From: Methylosarcina fibrata AML-C10
GTDB taxonomy: Bacteria; Pseudomonadota; Gammaproteobacteria; Methylococcales; Methylomonadaceae
Length of the DNA stretch: 64,000 nt
Reading direction: 5' to 3'
Assembly: GCF_000372865.1 (NCBI RefSeq)
Contig: NZ_KB889965.1
Coordinates: 207,902 to 271,901, forward strand
Shown here: one piece after another, positions 56,205-64,000 of the stretch
How positions within the stretch are numbered: the first letter of the stretch is position 1
How the letters are laid out: each line of letters begins with the position of its first letter
Made by a program: the position numbers and the translations under genes
The notes under the pieces: generated by a model
Database searches by the model: none
The model's input: the letters and a program-made list of their open reading frames with translations, nothing else
What the model was told of the DNA's origin: nothing

Positions 56205-57338
56205 TCATGCGTTGAGGCTCCGGTTGCGGTCGACCGAGCGGCGCTCCTGCACCGCCGAGGCCAGTTTGTGCAGCAGCGGGACGGTGTCGTCCCAGCCCAG
56301 GCAGGCGTCGGTGATGCTCTGCCCGTAGGTCAAAGGCTGCCCCGGCACCACTTCCTGGCGGCCGGCCTTCAGGTGGCTTTCCAGCATGACGCCGATGATC
56401 CTGCGGTCGCCGCCTGCGATCTGGCCGGCGACGTCGTCGCCGACGATCAACTGGCGCTGGCATTGCTTCAGGCTGTTGGCGTGGCTGAAATCGATCATGA
56501 TGTTGGGCCTGAGGTTCGCCTTGACCAGCCCTTCGGCGACCTGCTCGACGCTGACCGCATCGTAGTTCGGCCGACCGTTGCCGCCCCTGAGGATGATGTG
56601 CACGTCTTCATTGCCGGTGGTCGAGAAAATCGCCGAATGGCCGGCCTTGGTCAGGGACAGGAAATGGTGCGGACTCATCGCCGCGCCGATCGCGTCGATG
56701 GCGATCTTGATGGTGCCGTCGGTGGAGTTCTTGAAGCCGATCGGGCAGGAGACGCCCGAGGCCAGCTCCCGATGGCCCTGGCTTTCGGTGGTGCGAGCGC
56801 CGATCGCGCCCCAGGCGATCAGGTCGGAGACGTACTGGGGCGTGATCAGGTCCAGGTATTCGGTGGCCGCCGGCATGCCCAGGTTGTTGAGATCCAGCAG
56901 CAATTGCCGGGCCACGCGCAGGCCTTTGTTGATGTTGAAGCTGGAGTCCAGGTCGGGGTCGTTGATCAGCCCTTTCCAGCCGACCGTGGTGCGCGGCTTT
57001 TCGAAATACACCCGCATCACGATCACCAGATCGTCGGCCAACTCGTCCCTGACCGCTTTCAAACGGCTGCCGTAGTCTTTCGCGGCGATCGGATCGTGAA
57101 TCGAGCAGGGGCCGATCACCACCAGCAGCCGGTCGTCTTCGCCGGTGAGAATGCGGTGGATCGCCTGACGCGCTTTCACGGTGGTTTCGGCCGCGGCCTC
57201 GGTCATCGGCATTTCGGTATGGACTTGAATCGGCGCGATCACTTCTTTGGTCGCACAGATCCTCAAATCGTCGGTTTTGTATTTCATTTGCATCAATGGC
57301 ACCACACAGGACGCTGGATTAATTATTTGTTTTGTCAC
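56205..57338 (-). CDS. aroG: 3-deoxy-D-arabino-heptulosonate 7-phosphate synthase
   Basis: 377 residues as drawn from GTG 57338; the family normally begins near the internal ATG at 57287 (MKYKTDDLRI), and neither start has a strong ribosome site. LLVVIGPCSIHD, VMRVYFEKPRTTVGWKG, GARTTESQGHRE and IMIDFSHANS are the substrate and metal sites of class I DAHP synthases. First step of aromatic amino-acid synthesis. Which end-product inhibits it cannot be read. Confidence 0.92.
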   Translation of the reverse strand: MTKQIINPASCVVPLMQMKYKTDDLRICATKEVIAPIQVHTEMPMTEAAAETTVKARQAIHRILTGEDDRLLVVIGPCSIHDPIAAKDYGSRLKAVRDELADDLVIVMRVYFEKPRTTVGWKGLINDPDLDSSFNINKGLRVARQLLLDLNNLGMPAATEYLDLITPQYVSDLIAWGAIGARTTESQGHRELASGVSCPIGFKNSTDGTIKIAIDAIGAAMSPHHFLSLTKAGHSAIFSTTGNEDVHIILRGGNGRPNYDAVSVEQVAEGLVKANLRPNIMIDFSHANSLKQCQRQLIVGDDVAGQIAGGDRRIIGVMLESHLKAGRQEVVPGQPLTYGQSITDACLGWDDTVPLLHKLASAVQERRSVDRNRSLNA

Positions 57339-57489
57339 CCGGAGATGAAAGCCCGATTCTTTTGCGGCTTAGCAAGGTAAAAACCTTTTAGGGAAATTTC
57401 GGTTCGTCAGAGAACTCCGGTTGCGCGCTTTCAGGGCAAAAGCGCCGGAATGAGCCGGAAATGCTTAAAATTTCGGAAGAGAAAATCAT

Positions 57490-57671
57490 GTATCTCCCGC
57501 CTGCGCCGTAATGTACTTTCGTCCTTGAACCGTAGGTTCAAGTGGAGGCTGGTCCGGTAAATCAGGCTTCCTGTTCACAACAGGCTTGCACACCATTGCC
57601 GAGTGTTCGCCTCCCGGGTAATAATAGGTTCAGGAAACACCCAATACATCCTCGAATGCTGCAGGAGATAC
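57490..57671 (-). ncRNA. ssrS: 6S RNA
   Basis: About 182 nt read right to left, just after zapA. The ends pair (GTATCTCC with GGAGATAC), and the 3' half has the CACTTGAACC...GGTTCAAGG hairpin and the GCAGGCGGGAGATAC end that match the well-known 3' region of E. coli 6S RNA. The open bubble mimics promoter DNA and sequesters sigma-70 RNA polymerase. The zapA-6S order is conserved. The exact 5' end is approximate. Confidence 0.85.
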
Positions 57672-57694
57672 ACGACTATATTTTAGCTTATTTT

Positions 57695-57994
57695 TTAAGA
57701 ATTTTCTAAAACGTTTTCTATTTTTTGACTCATGTTGGCCAGGCTTTCATTGAGCAGCCGGGTGAGTAATTCATTCTGGTTTTTGGTCACCTGCAACTCG
57801 TGAGCAAGATTGAGCGCCGCCATGACGGCAATCCGGTCCGCGCCGTTAACCTTGCCGGAATCCCGTATTTGGCGCATTTGCGCATCGAGTTGCTGAGCCG
57901 ATCGAAGCAGATCGTCGCGTTCTTCGGGAGCGCAGGCGATTTTATAGTCTTTACCCATGATGGTCAGGGTTATGGGGTGTAAATCTTTGCTCAT
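57695..57994 (-). CDS. zapA: Cell division protein ZapA
   Basis: 99 residues. LTIMGKDYKIACAPEERDDL and ADRIAVMAALNLAHELQ are conserved in ZapA, which bundles FtsZ filaments at midcell. One-base overlap with the ZapB-like gene upstream (TAATG); followed by 6S RNA. Confidence 0.93.
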   Translation of the reverse strand: MSKDLHPITLTIMGKDYKIACAPEERDDLLRSAQQLDAQMRQIRDSGKVNGADRIAVMAALNLAHELQVTKNQNELLTRLLNESLANMSQKIENVLENS

Positions 57995-58227
57995 TAGCCG
58001 TGCTCCATTGCTTTCAAACGATTAATCATGGCTTCCACCCGGAGCCTTGCCAGAGTGGTTTTTTCAAGAAGTTTGGCTTTTTCCTTGACCAAGGCTTCCT
58101 GTTTGGTTTTAAGGGACGTATTTTCGTTTTTAACGGAATTGTATTGCTCTATCAGTTGATCCAGCTTTTCTTCGAGTTCTTTTAATTCGAGAGATTGATC
58201 TGGATTCGGATTTATCTTCGCATTCAT
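57994..58227 (-). CDS. ZapB-like coiled-coil protein (TIGR02449)
   Basis: 77 residues from the ATG at 58227. One long coiled coil (ELKELEEKLDQLIEQYN, VKEKAKLLEKTTLARLRVEA). Small coiled-coil proteins of this type precede zapA in many gammaproteobacteria and are thought to be division proteins related to ZapB. Confidence 0.82.
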   Translation of the reverse strand: MNAKINPNPDQSLELKELEEKLDQLIEQYNSVKNENTSLKTKQEALVKEKAKLLEKTTLARLRVEAMINRLKAMEHG

Positions 58228-58813
58228 GGACGTAGTACCAGATGGGTAGGGATGGAAAACGGGTCGCTCCAGGTAATTGATAGCCAGTAACGCCTTGAAG
58301 GACAACTGCCGGTTATTAAACGGCATGCCCAGTGCGGATTAGATTCGGCTCAATCGACTGATCAGCGTTTACCGGAAACTCATTTCCATACGACTTGGTA
58401 AGGACGAAAATTATTCTATCCTAAAATTTAGAATTTGTCTTAATGTTGAAAAATTAAGAAAATGATTCAATATTAACAGATTATCTGGGCATGCCGTTGT
58501 TGGGTTTCGCAATCGATATTATCTCCAAACTTGAGATAGTAGAGTAGCGGCGCTATAAAAAAAGTCGGCGGGCCACTCTTATGGTAATATGAAAAAACAC
58601 AATCGATCGGACTCCCGACGCCGCGCATTGCAAAACAAAATCCGGTGGTTGGGCGGTTTTCGCGTCAAAGCGCCGCCGAGCCTGTAAATAAGGCAGCTTG
58701 TGGGGAAAAAACCGGATTTTCCATATGGCGCGCAATGGCTTGTATTTTATTCATTCCTGGGGAGCGGCGACGCTGCATCGAGACCCCTCCAAGCTTTGTT
58801 CAATAATGAATTC
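58228..58813. other. Intergenic region between divergent zap and ygfB operons
   Basis: No gene is supported. The left part is AT-rich (58390-58480) and probably carries the promoter of the zap operon. A frame on the plus strand before ygfB (58700-58813) extends the ygfB frame but lacks family similarity. Confidence 0.4.
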
Positions 58814-59335
58814 ATGACTTATCAAACAATCAATACGATCTGCCTTCAACGGGATGCCGAGCTGACCGCGGCCGAAGCCCATGGCGTCGCCGTCGGCATG
58901 TTGTGCGTCGATGAACATACGGAAAGCGGACGGTGGCTGTCCGAGCTGTTTTCCAAAGCCGTTCCTCTTAATGAACAGGAAAAACGGTTATTGATGGATC
59001 TGTTCGAGGAAACGGCCAGTTTATTGGCGAGCGAGCAAATGGAGTTCGAGCTTTTCTTGCCCGACGATAATGCTCTGCTGACCGATCAGGTCGCGGCGTT
59101 GGCCGGGTGGTGCCAGGGATTTCTTTATGGAGTCGGCGCCGTTTGCACCGATATCAACTGGAACAGGAAGGTCAGCGAAATCTTGAAGGATATTTCGGAG
59201 TTCACCCGTGTCGATACGGTAGCGGAAAGCGAGGAGGACGAATGCGCTTTTGTCGAAATTACCGAATATTTAAGATCGGCCGTTTTATTACTCCGGTATG
59301 AAATAAACGCTAATACGGCCGGGGTTGTCCATTAG
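58814..59335 (+). CDS. ygfB: UPF0149 family protein YgfB
   Basis: 173 residues from the ATG at 58814. TAAEAHGVAVGMLC, LAGWCQGFLYGVGA and the Cys-rich EDECAFVEITEYLRSAVLLL agree with UPF0149. In Pseudomonas YgfB affects cell-wall stress response; here it heads the conserved ygfB-pepP-ubiH operon. Confidence 0.93.
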   Translation: MTYQTINTICLQRDAELTAAEAHGVAVGMLCVDEHTESGRWLSELFSKAVPLNEQEKRLLMDLFEETASLLASEQMEFELFLPDDNALLTDQVAALAGWCQGFLYGVGAVCTDINWNRKVSEILKDISEFTRVDTVAESEEDECAFVEITEYLRSAVLLLRYEINANTAGVVH

Positions 59336-59348
59336 AAGACGAGCGCCA

Positions 59349-60659
59349 ATGAAACAAAGTGAATTTAAAAAACGTCGCAAACAATTAATGCAGCGCATCG
59401 GCAAGGGGAATATCGCCCTGATCGCCAGCGCTTCGCCGCGGATCCGCAATCGGGACGTTCATTATCCGTTCCGCCAGGACAGCGATTTTTATTATCTGAC
59501 CGGTTTTAACGAACCGGATGCATTGGCGGTTTTCATACCGGGCAGGGAGCAGGGCGAATATATACTGTTCTGCCGGGAATACGACGAAACCAAGGCTCTA
59601 TGGGAAGGGGCGCATGCCGGACTGGAGGGAGCAACCCGGCATTACCACGCCGACGATTCCTTTCCGATCGACGATCTGGATGAAATTCTGCCGGGCATGC
59701 TGGAAAACAAAAGCAAAGTCTATTACCCGCTGGGGCGGAACTTCGACCTGGACCACAGTCTGCTGGAATGGATCAACCATATCCGCAGCCAGTCCAGAAC
59801 CGGCGTCGTGGCGCCGGGCGAGCTGGTTTCGCTGGAGCACATACTGCACGAAATGCGGTTGTTCAAAAGCAGGGACGAACTCAATTTGATGCGCCGCGCC
59901 GCCGAAGTTTCCGCCAATGCCCACGTCAAGGTCATGCAGAAATGCAAGCCCGGTATGTACGAATATCAGATCGAGGCGGAACTTTTACATTGCTTCGTCC
60001 AGGAAGGCTTGCGCTCGGTGGCTTATCCTTCCATTGTCGCCGGCGGTAAAAACGCCTGCGTGCTGCACTATACGGAAAATTCGGACAAATTGAAAAGCGG
60101 CGACTTGCTGCTGATCGACGCCGGCGCCGAATGCGACCATTACGCCGCCGACATTACCCGTACCTTTCCCGTTTCCGGCCGCTTTACCGAGCCGCAAAAA
60201 CAACTTTATCAACTGGTCTTAGATGCCCAGGCGGCTGCCATCGAACAGATCAGGCCGGGCTTGCCCTGGCATCTGGCGCATGAGGCGGCCGTTGAAGTCC
60301 TGACCGAAGGGCTGGTGTCGCTGGGCCTGTTAAAGGGCAAGGTAAAAAAACTGATCAAGGAAGAAAAGTACAAACAGTTCTTCATGCACAGGATCGGCCA
60401 CTGGCTCGGCATGGACGTTCATGACGTCGGTGACTACAAGGTGGACGGCGAATGGCGATTGCTGGAGCCCGGCATGGTGCTGACCGTGGAGCCCGGCTTG
60501 TACATTCCGGCGGATTGCCAGACGGTCGATAAAAAATGGCGGGGCATAGGAATACGCATCGAAGACGATATCCTGGTTACCGAGGACGGCTTTGAATGCC
60601 TGACCGCAGCGGTCCCCAAAACCATCGCCGACATAGAAGCCCTGATGCAGGCGGCCTGA
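59349..60659 (+). CDS. pepP: Xaa-Pro aminopeptidase P
   Basis: 436 residues from the ATG at 59349. N-terminal creatinase-like domain (about 1-170), then the pita-bread domain with metal ligands in DAGAECDHYAADITRTF, HRIGHWLGMDVHD and VEPGLYIP. It removes the N-terminal residue before proline. Stop overlaps the ubiH ATG (TGATG). Confidence 0.96.
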   Translation: MKQSEFKKRRKQLMQRIGKGNIALIASASPRIRNRDVHYPFRQDSDFYYLTGFNEPDALAVFIPGREQGEYILFCREYDETKALWEGAHAGLEGATRHYHADDSFPIDDLDEILPGMLENKSKVYYPLGRNFDLDHSLLEWINHIRSQSRTGVVAPGELVSLEHILHEMRLFKSRDELNLMRRAAEVSANAHVKVMQKCKPGMYEYQIEAELLHCFVQEGLRSVAYPSIVAGGKNACVLHYTENSDKLKSGDLLLIDAGAECDHYAADITRTFPVSGRFTEPQKQLYQLVLDAQAAAIEQIRPGLPWHLAHEAAVEVLTEGLVSLGLLKGKVKKLIKEEKYKQFFMHRIGHWLGMDVHDVGDYKVDGEWRLLEPGMVLTVEPGLYIPADCQTVDKKWRGIGIRIEDDILVTEDGFECLTAAVPKTIADIEALMQAA

Positions 60660-61882
60660 TGAGTCAGGATTACGATTTGTTGATAGCCGGCGGAGGTCTG
60701 GCCGGCAATTGCCTCGCCCTGGCGCTGCAAGGCAGCGGTTTGCGGCTGGCGATCGTCGAAGCCAGCACCCGTGAGCAACAGCAGGCCTCTCCCGCCGGAG
60801 ACCGGGCTCTGGCCTTGTCCGCCGGTTCCGTAGCGATGCTGGAATCGCTGGGATTATGGCAGGGAATCCGCCATGCCGCCACCCCGATCGAGAGCATTCA
60901 CGTCTCCGACCAGGGCTATTTCGGCAAAACCCGTTTATCCGCGGCCGCCGAGCAGGTGCCTGCTCTGGGCTATGTGATCACGGCCCGGGACATCGAGGGC
61001 CACGTGGCGGAGTCGGTTCGTCAGGTCGGCATAGAACTGCTGAGCCCTGTCCGGGTTACAGGGCTCGCCTCCGGACCGGATGAAATGAACGTCGGTTTAA
61101 AATGGGCGAATGAAGCCACAACGGCCACGGCCAGGCTGCTGGTCGGCGCCGACGGCGGTTCGTCGTCGGTCCGAAAATTGCTGGAGATCGGACAAACCAC
61201 TTACGATTACGGCCAGACGGCGCTGGTGACCACGGTCAAGTCGTCGCTACCCAACCGTAATACCGCCTACGAACGCTTCACCGCTTCGGGCCCCCTGGCT
61301 CTATTGCCGGTCGGCCGCAAACACTCTGCGGTCGTCTGGACCCGGACCCGGGCCGATGCCGAAGCGCTGATGGCGGGCGGCGAAGCCGAGTTTCTCGATG
61401 AATTGCAACAGTGCTTCGGCTATAGACTGGGTGCGCTTGAGCTGACGGCGCCGAGACGGGCTTTTCCTTTGTCGCTGATCCGTGCGGAACAGATGGTCTC
61501 CGGACGCGCCGTCATTATCGGCAATGCCGTGCACCAGTTGCATCCGGTGGCGGGACAAGGATTCAACCTCGGACTTCGCGACGTGGTGGTCCTGGCCGAT
61601 AGGCTGATCGAACGGCATCGGCGTGGCCTCGATCCGGGCGCTTCCGAATTTTTACAAGAGTATGCCGAGGCCAGACGGAAAGATCACGACCGGACCATTC
61701 TTTTTACCGACCGCGTCGTCCGAATTTTTTCGAACGACTGGGCCCCGGTAACGGCTGCAAGAAACATCGGCTTGACTTTGCTGGACCATTTGCCCACGGC
61801 CAAAAGGCTTCTGGCGCGTCATGCGATGGGCTTTGCCGAAACATTGCCGTTTTTGGGGAAGAACGGGGAAAGGCATTACTGA
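60659..61882 (+). CDS. ubiH: 2-octaprenyl-6-methoxyphenol hydroxylase (UbiH)
   Basis: 407 residues from the ATG at 60659. FAD-binding LLIAGGGLAGNCLALAL at the N terminus, LLVGADGGSSSVRKLL, and GNAVHQLHPVAGQGFNLGLR in the C-terminal half are the flavin monooxygenase motifs of UbiH/UbiF/VisC. It hydroxylates a ring carbon in ubiquinone synthesis. Last gene of the operon visible here; ubiI is not adjacent. Confidence 0.93.
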   Translation: MSQDYDLLIAGGGLAGNCLALALQGSGLRLAIVEASTREQQQASPAGDRALALSAGSVAMLESLGLWQGIRHAATPIESIHVSDQGYFGKTRLSAAAEQVPALGYVITARDIEGHVAESVRQVGIELLSPVRVTGLASGPDEMNVGLKWANEATTATARLLVGADGGSSSVRKLLEIGQTTYDYGQTALVTTVKSSLPNRNTAYERFTASGPLALLPVGRKHSAVVWTRTRADAEALMAGGEAEFLDELQQCFGYRLGALELTAPRRAFPLSLIRAEQMVSGRAVIIGNAVHQLHPVAGQGFNLGLRDVVVLADRLIERHRRGLDPGASEFLQEYAEARRKDHDRTILFTDRVVRIFSNDWAPVTAARNIGLTLLDHLPTAKRLLARHAMGFAETLPFLGKNGERHY

Positions 61883-62095
61883 CAGGAGCTGCCGGCGTCC
61901 GGCCCTCGCTTCGAACGGGTGGATCGAGTCGAGCGTTTTTTGCGTTCCGGCCTGAAGATCGGTGAAGCGGAAAGGGAAAGAAGTCCGCCCATCGCAGCAC
62001 GGCCGATGCGTTTGATCCGGATGAAAATCGCTATCCCGTTTAAAAAATTATAGGGGGCCTCTATACGGAAAAAGTTATTATTTCTGAATTAGAGT

Positions 62096-62124
62096 TTACC
62101 GAAGTTACTCGCTTCTGGTATATT
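62096..62124 (+). promoter_or_regulatory. Sigma-70-type promoter of the 145-residue protein
   Basis: TTACCG at 62096-62101 and TATATT at 62119-62124 with 17 bp between. It lies 89 bp before the ATG at 62214. The gap 61883-62213 contains no other gene. Confidence 0.55.
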
Positions 62125-62213
62125 CCGTTTTAGCAAGATTATTTGCCAAAAAGACCGGCGTGTTCAACCTAAGCCGGCGATCATAATCGTTTTTTGTGGA
62201 GGGGAGTGCTGTC

Positions 62214-62651
62214 ATGACTGAAGGGTTGTTTATTTTAACGACTATTTTTGTGGCTTATGTGGTTTATCAGGTCGTCAACGATCAAAAAATATCCGGCAAA
62301 TCCGGCGGCGCGCAGGAAGCCGCAAAAAAGACGGTGCCGGCCGAGCCGCCCAAATCTCAGACAGTTGTAAAAGAGGCCGAGCCCGCTGCTCCCGCGACGG
62401 CGGCGGTTGAACCCGCGGCTGAGTCCTCCCATCCGGCAGGCAGAGCCGGCGGTCTGCGCGACCCTAAAACGGGAGAGGTTTCCAATGCTTATACGAACTA
62501 CCGCTTTACCAAACGATGGATCAAAGAAGCATTGGTCTCCGAAGGCTTATTGCCTAAAGTGTACAAGAACAACGAACTGGATGCCGATACGGAAGCCAGT
62601 ATAAAGGCCGCCTTGGCCATGCTGGAAGCCATGGATAAATACCGCGCCTAG
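62214..62651 (+). CDS. Hypothetical membrane-anchored protein
   Basis: 145 residues, ATG 62214 behind GGAGGGGAG. N-terminal membrane helix (TEGLFILTTIFVAYVVYQVV), Ala/Pro/Glu-rich linker (about 38-85), C-terminal helical part (TNYRFTKRWIKEALVSEGLL). Followed by a terminator. Function unknown; no recognised family. Confidence 0.65.
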   Translation: MTEGLFILTTIFVAYVVYQVVNDQKISGKSGGAQEAAKKTVPAEPPKSQTVVKEAEPAAPATAAVEPAAESSHPAGRAGGLRDPKTGEVSNAYTNYRFTKRWIKEALVSEGLLPKVYKNNELDADTEASIKAALAMLEAMDKYRA

Positions 62652-62663
62652 AACGGGAAAGAA

Positions 62664-62702
62664 AACCAGCAGGTCGGGTCTCTGCTGGTTGATTTATTTT
62701 TT
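62664..62702 (+). terminator. Rho-independent terminator
   Basis: AACCAGCAG and CTGCTGGTT (9 bp) with a 9-base loop and a T-rich tail. It ends the 145-residue-protein transcript and lies before the convergent pilR-like gene. Confidence 0.82.
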
Positions 62703-62754
62703 GAACAGTCTTGTCCGTCAGTCCATTCAAACAAAACCTGAAGATCCCGGCTTT

Positions 62755-64000
62755 TTAATGATCCAGAGAAAGTTTCTTCAGACGATACCGAAACGACCTG
62801 AAAGATAGCCCCAATTGTTTCGCGGCTGCCGTCTTGTTCCACTTGTTTTCTTCCAGAGCCAGTAAAATCGCCTCTTTTTCGATTTTTTCCAGATAATCTT
62901 CCAGTGAGCCCAGAGCAGGGTCGTATTTCAGCAGCTCCGAATCCGTATTGGCGCGCAGCGGAAGATTCAGGTCGTCGACCTCGATGCATTTTCCGTCGTA
63001 TAAAGCCAGCGCTCTTTCCAGAATATTTTCCAGTTCGCGAATATTGCCCGGGAATTGGTAGCGCTGCAACGCCGACAAGGCCGAAGGCGAGATGCGCACC
63101 TGATCGGAGCTGTCGTTGCCCGTCAGCTTGGTCAGGATGTGATGGGTCAGTTCAGGTATGTCGGAAGCGCGCTCGCGCAGAGGCGGCACGTGCAGATCGA
63201 TCACGTTGATCCGGTAAAATAGATCTTGCCGGAAACTGCCGTTTTGCACCATTTCCGCCAGATTTTTGTGCGTGGCGCTGAGCAGCCTGACATCGACCGG
63301 AATTTCCAATTGTTCGCCCACCGGCCGGATTTTTTTTTCCTGAATGGCGCGCAGCAATTTGACCTGCAGCGGAGGAGGCAGGTCGGCAATCTCGTCGAGA
63401 AATAAAGTGCCGCCTTCCGCTGCCTGGAACAAGCCTTTTTTATCGGTAACGGCGCCGGTGAAGCTGCCTTTTTTATGACCGAAAAACTCGCTTTCCATCA
63501 GTTCCAGCGGAATGGCGCCGCAGTTGATCGCCACAAACGGTTTTTCGCTGCGCGTACTTTGCTGATGGATCAGCCGGGCCACCAATTCCTTGCCGGATCC
63601 CGATTCCCCCCGGATATAGACGGGAGCCTGGCTGCGCGCCAGTTTTTCGATTTTGGCCCGGATTTCGCGCATCACCATCGAATCTCCGAGCAGGGTATGA
63701 CGGGTGCGCCTTTCCTTGCCCAGCGCCAGATGGGTAAATTTCAGTGCGTTGCCGACCAACTGCCGCAGCACCGTCAAATCGACGGGCTTCGAGATGAAAT
63801 CGAAGGCGCCTTTTTTCATCGCCAGAATGGCCGTATCCATGCTGCCGTGGGCGGTAATGACGGCGACCGGTATCGGACTGGGCGCCGCCTGGATGAAATC
63901 GACCAGTTCCAGCCCATCCCCGTCAGGCAGCCTCAGATCGGTCAGGCAAAGATCGAAAGGTCTTTGCTGCAACAGAGCCTTGGCGCTCGCGACACTGTCC
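62755..64000 (-). CDS. pilR: Sigma-54-dependent response regulator PilR-like (5' end outside window)
   Basis: About 415 codons to the window edge; the frame is open to base 64000, so the start lies outside and the TTG at 63972 is not it. Receiver (phospho-Asp in LCLTDLRLPDGDG), AAA domain with Walker A GESGSGKE, sigma-54 contact loop FFGHKKGSFTGA, Walker B GTLFLDEIADLP and Arg finger region, then an HTH (NKTAAAKQLGLSFRSFRYRL). The C-terminal linker LEDYLEKIEKEAI and HTH sequence match PilR of type IV pilus control best. The sensor kinase gene pilS would be expected upstream, beyond the window. Confidence 0.9.
   Translation of the reverse strand, partial: DSVASAKALLQQRPFDLCLTDLRLPDGDGLELVDFIQAAPSPIPVAVITAHGSMDTAILAMKKGAFDFISKPVDLTVLRQLVGNALKFTHLALGKERRTRHTLLGDSMVMREIRAKIEKLARSQAPVYIRGESGSGKELVARLIHQQSTRSEKPFVAINCGAIPLELMESEFFGHKKGSFTGAVTDKKGLFQAAEGGTLFLDEIADLPPPLQVKLLRAIQEKKIRPVGEQLEIPVDVRLLSATHKNLAEMVQNGSFRQDLFYRINVIDLHVPPLRERASDIPELTHHILTKLTGNDSSDQVRISPSALSALQRYQFPGNIRELENILERALALYDGKCIEVDDLNLPLRANTDSELLKYDPALGSLEDYLEKIEKEAILLALEENKWNKTAAAKQLGLSFRSFRYRLKKLSLDH

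Overview
The window reads as the chromosome of a gammaproteobacterium. The best support is synteny on the right: 6S RNA-zapA-zapB-like facing ygfB-pepP-ubiH, ybbP-ybbA facing tesA, and nrdR-ribD-ribE-ribBA-ribH-nusB-thiL-pgpA. Together with the DUF2760/Hsp70 pair and a cold-shock/excalibur protein this resembles methanotrophic Methylococcales, but the genus is inference only. Bases 1 to about 30,000 are an accessory region ending at a tRNA-Thr gene; about 30,150 to 64,000 is ordinary core genome with one large secreted repeat protein.

Defence island (1-15,600). A giant DUF1998-type helicase gene resembling Druantia DruE is cut in two by a complete IS630-family element at 3912-5120. The flanking TA is duplicated, and removing the element plus one TA joins the two halves in frame. 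The gene upstream of it (possibly DruH-like) is cut at its left by a second copy of the same element, whose last 89 bp open the window. Convergent to this lies an intact four-gene Wadjet (JetABCD/MksFEBG-like) operon with 4-bp overlaps, then a GNAT/DUF1778 toxin-antitoxin pair.

Mixed region (15,600-22,700). A cold-shock/excalibur gene is broken by one in-frame stop. There follow an RlpA-like protein, a short glcF relic, a plasmid/ICE-type block of small proteins with a RadC-like protein and a tyrosine recombinase, and an excisionase-like gene overlapping a second integrase that ends 52 bp short of an attachment site.

Integrated element (22,699-29,994). A 7.3-kb element sits between two 51-bp direct repeats derived from the 3' part of tRNA-Thr(TGT). 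It carries a P4-type integrase, a DUF433/DUF5615 toxin-antitoxin pair, an AlpA-like regulator, a CHC2 zinc-finger protein, a DUF3987 (YfjI-like) protein, an iteron-like array inside the next gene, a small protein that could have an OB fold, a DUF5681 protein, and a pair of 166-bp direct repeats bracketing a ParB-like fragment. GTAACCCC repeats near both ends look like integrase arm sites. No capsid or conjugation genes are visible, so it looks like a satellite-like or otherwise mobilisable small element.

Core (30,000-64,000). In order: YgiQ radical SAM and SpeE-like proteins; a secreted protein, DUF2760 and Hsp70; a 974-residue delta-60/thrombospondin-3/FG-GAP protein; the riboflavin-thiamin-nusB-pgpA cluster with nrdR; rlmG, efpL, usp; a PilZ protein and trmN6; the YbbAP transporter and TesA; a GlcG/HbpS-like protein; DAHP synthase; 6S RNA and zapA; ygfB-pepP-ubiH; and the 3' part of a pilR-like regulator running off the right end.
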